From the NCBI GenBank assembly GCA_020047885.1, contig JAIFNF010000250.1, positions 1 through 6,137 of the forward strand: DNA of 6,137 bases, in the 5' to 3' direction. The position numbers and the translations under genes were made by a program. This document shows, one piece after another, positions 5,412-6,137 of the stretch (its first letter is position 1; every line of letters starts with the position of its first letter). This DNA is from Gammaproteobacteria bacterium (GTDB lineage Bacteria; Pseudomonadota; Gammaproteobacteria; Competibacterales; Competibacteraceae). The notes below the pieces were generated by a model. That model did not search any database, was not told the DNA's origin, and saw nothing but the letters and a program-made list of their open reading frames with translations.

Positions 5412-6137
5412 CTATCGCCCACCCAGCATCTCGCCCAGGGTGCGCGTCAACAGGCGCAAATCCAGCTCTCGCGACAGGGTATGTTCCCCGTCCTTGACTA
5501 GAATAACCCGCGTATCGGGACTGGTGAGCTTTTCGGCGACCTGAATGCTGGTTTGCCAGGGTACATCGGCGTCGTTCATCCCATGAATCAACCGCACCGG
5601 GCAGTGAATCGGCAGTTCTGTCCGGTTCAGCAACCGATGCGCTGCGGCTTCCTCGATCAGGTGCAAGGCGATGATATACGGTTCGCCATAGGGGGAGGGC
5701 AGGGCGATGACCTGTTCGCGCTGCAGCCGCTCCCGCAACGGCTCATCCAGCCGTTCCCACAATAAATAATCGGTAAAGTCCGCGGCGCAAGCCAGACCCA
5801 GCAACCCGGCGATTCGCTCCGGTCGGGTCAGTGCCGTCAATAACATCAGCCATGCGCCCATCGACGAACCGACCAGAATTTGTGGACCGGTCGTCAATTT
5901 GTCGAGCACCGCCAGTGCCTCCGCCGACCAGCGACCGATCGAGCCGTCGGCGAACTGACCGCTGGAAGCGCCATGCCCGGAATAGTCGAAACGAATGAAC
6001 GCCTGACCTCGGCCCTGACACCAGCGCTCCAGCGTAGTCGCCTTGATGCCGGTCATATCCGAGGTAAAGCCGCCGAGGAAGATCACGCCCGGCGCAGCGC
6101 CCGGACTGCGGTGATAGGCGAGAACCGTGCCGTCGGC
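5412..6137 (-). CDS. ABHD10-like alpha/beta hydrolase, 5' end beyond window
   Basis: This is a serine hydrolase of the alpha/beta fold, with 241 residues visible. The frame remains open to the right edge: 17 codons reading ADGTVLAYHRSPGAAPG precede the GTG at 6086, and this is typical first-strand sequence. The true start therefore lies outside, and the GTG is internal. Motifs are FLGGFTSDMTG (oxyanion-hole region), RFDYSGHGASSG, the nucleophile elbow GSSMG with Ser at about 5862-5864, HGMNDADVPW with the likely catalytic Asp (first D), and DGEHTLS with the catalytic His. The stretches PQILVGSSMGAWLML and IRFDYSGHG, and CPVRLIHGM before the Asp, closely resemble human ABHD10, a mitochondrial acyl-protein thioesterase and acyl-glucuronide esterase (comparison from memory). 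The bacterial substrate is unknown; thioesterase or carboxylesterase activity is inferred. The gene is convergent with minE, and there is no signal peptide in the visible part. Confidence 0.88.
   Translation of the reverse strand, partial: ADGTVLAYHRSPGAAPGVIFLGGFTSDMTGIKATTLERWCQGRGQAFIRFDYSGHGASSGQFADGSIGRWSAEALAVLDKLTTGPQILVGSSMGAWLMLLTALTRPERIAGLLGLACAADFTDYLLWERLDEPLRERLQREQVIALPSPYGEPYIIALHLIEEAAAHRLLNRTELPIHCPVRLIHGMNDADVPWQTSIQVAEKLTSPDTRVILVKDGEHTLSRELDLRLLTRTLGEMLGGR

Overview
The window is an ordinary chromosomal housekeeping segment of a gammaproteobacterium with high-50s percent GC (judged by eye). The clues are the closeness of HtpG, MinD and the YcgN-type protein to my recollection of the Escherichia coli proteins, and the minC-minD-minE order. 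The exact lineage cannot be fixed from the sequence. It is neither plasmid- nor phage-like. I saw no transposase, integrase, CRISPR array, tRNA or rRNA.

Layout from left to right. (1) Positions 1-1100 hold the 3' part of htpG (Hsp90 chaperone). (2) A 92-bp gap with short repeats and a clear stem-loop leads to a small two-CBS-domain protein (1193-1627). (3) A UPF0260/YcgN-type cysteine-rich protein (1639-2121) follows after 11 bp. It overlaps by 4 bp a YcbL/glyoxalase II-like metallo-beta-lactamase-fold hydrolase (2118-2789). These plus-strand genes may form one transcription unit. (4) Convergent to them, after a single base, is an NlpC/P60 lipoprotein endopeptidase of MepS/Spr type (2791-3315, minus). 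(5) A 201-bp AT-richer divergent intergenic region carries a 17-bp dyad and two TGTAAAAT boxes. (6) The minC-minD-minE operon (3517-5389) follows; minD starts with TTG and minE follows minD after 2 bp. (7) A convergent ABHD10-like alpha/beta hydrolase (5412-6137, minus) runs off the right edge.

MinC, MinD and MinE together form the division-site selection system: MinD binds membrane and ATP, MinC inhibits FtsZ, and MinE drives MinD ATP hydrolysis and pole-to-pole oscillation. The NlpC/P60 lipoprotein probably cleaves peptidoglycan cross-links, so the divergent pair sits around cell-envelope growth and division. That is a positional remark, not evidence of co-regulation.

I did not find a new biological system. 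The points most worth a second look are a MinC N-terminal domain that appears to lack about 14 residues of its first helix region, a palindromic repeat translated into the N-terminus of the YcgN-type protein, the TTG start of minD, and the operator-like dyad upstream of minC.
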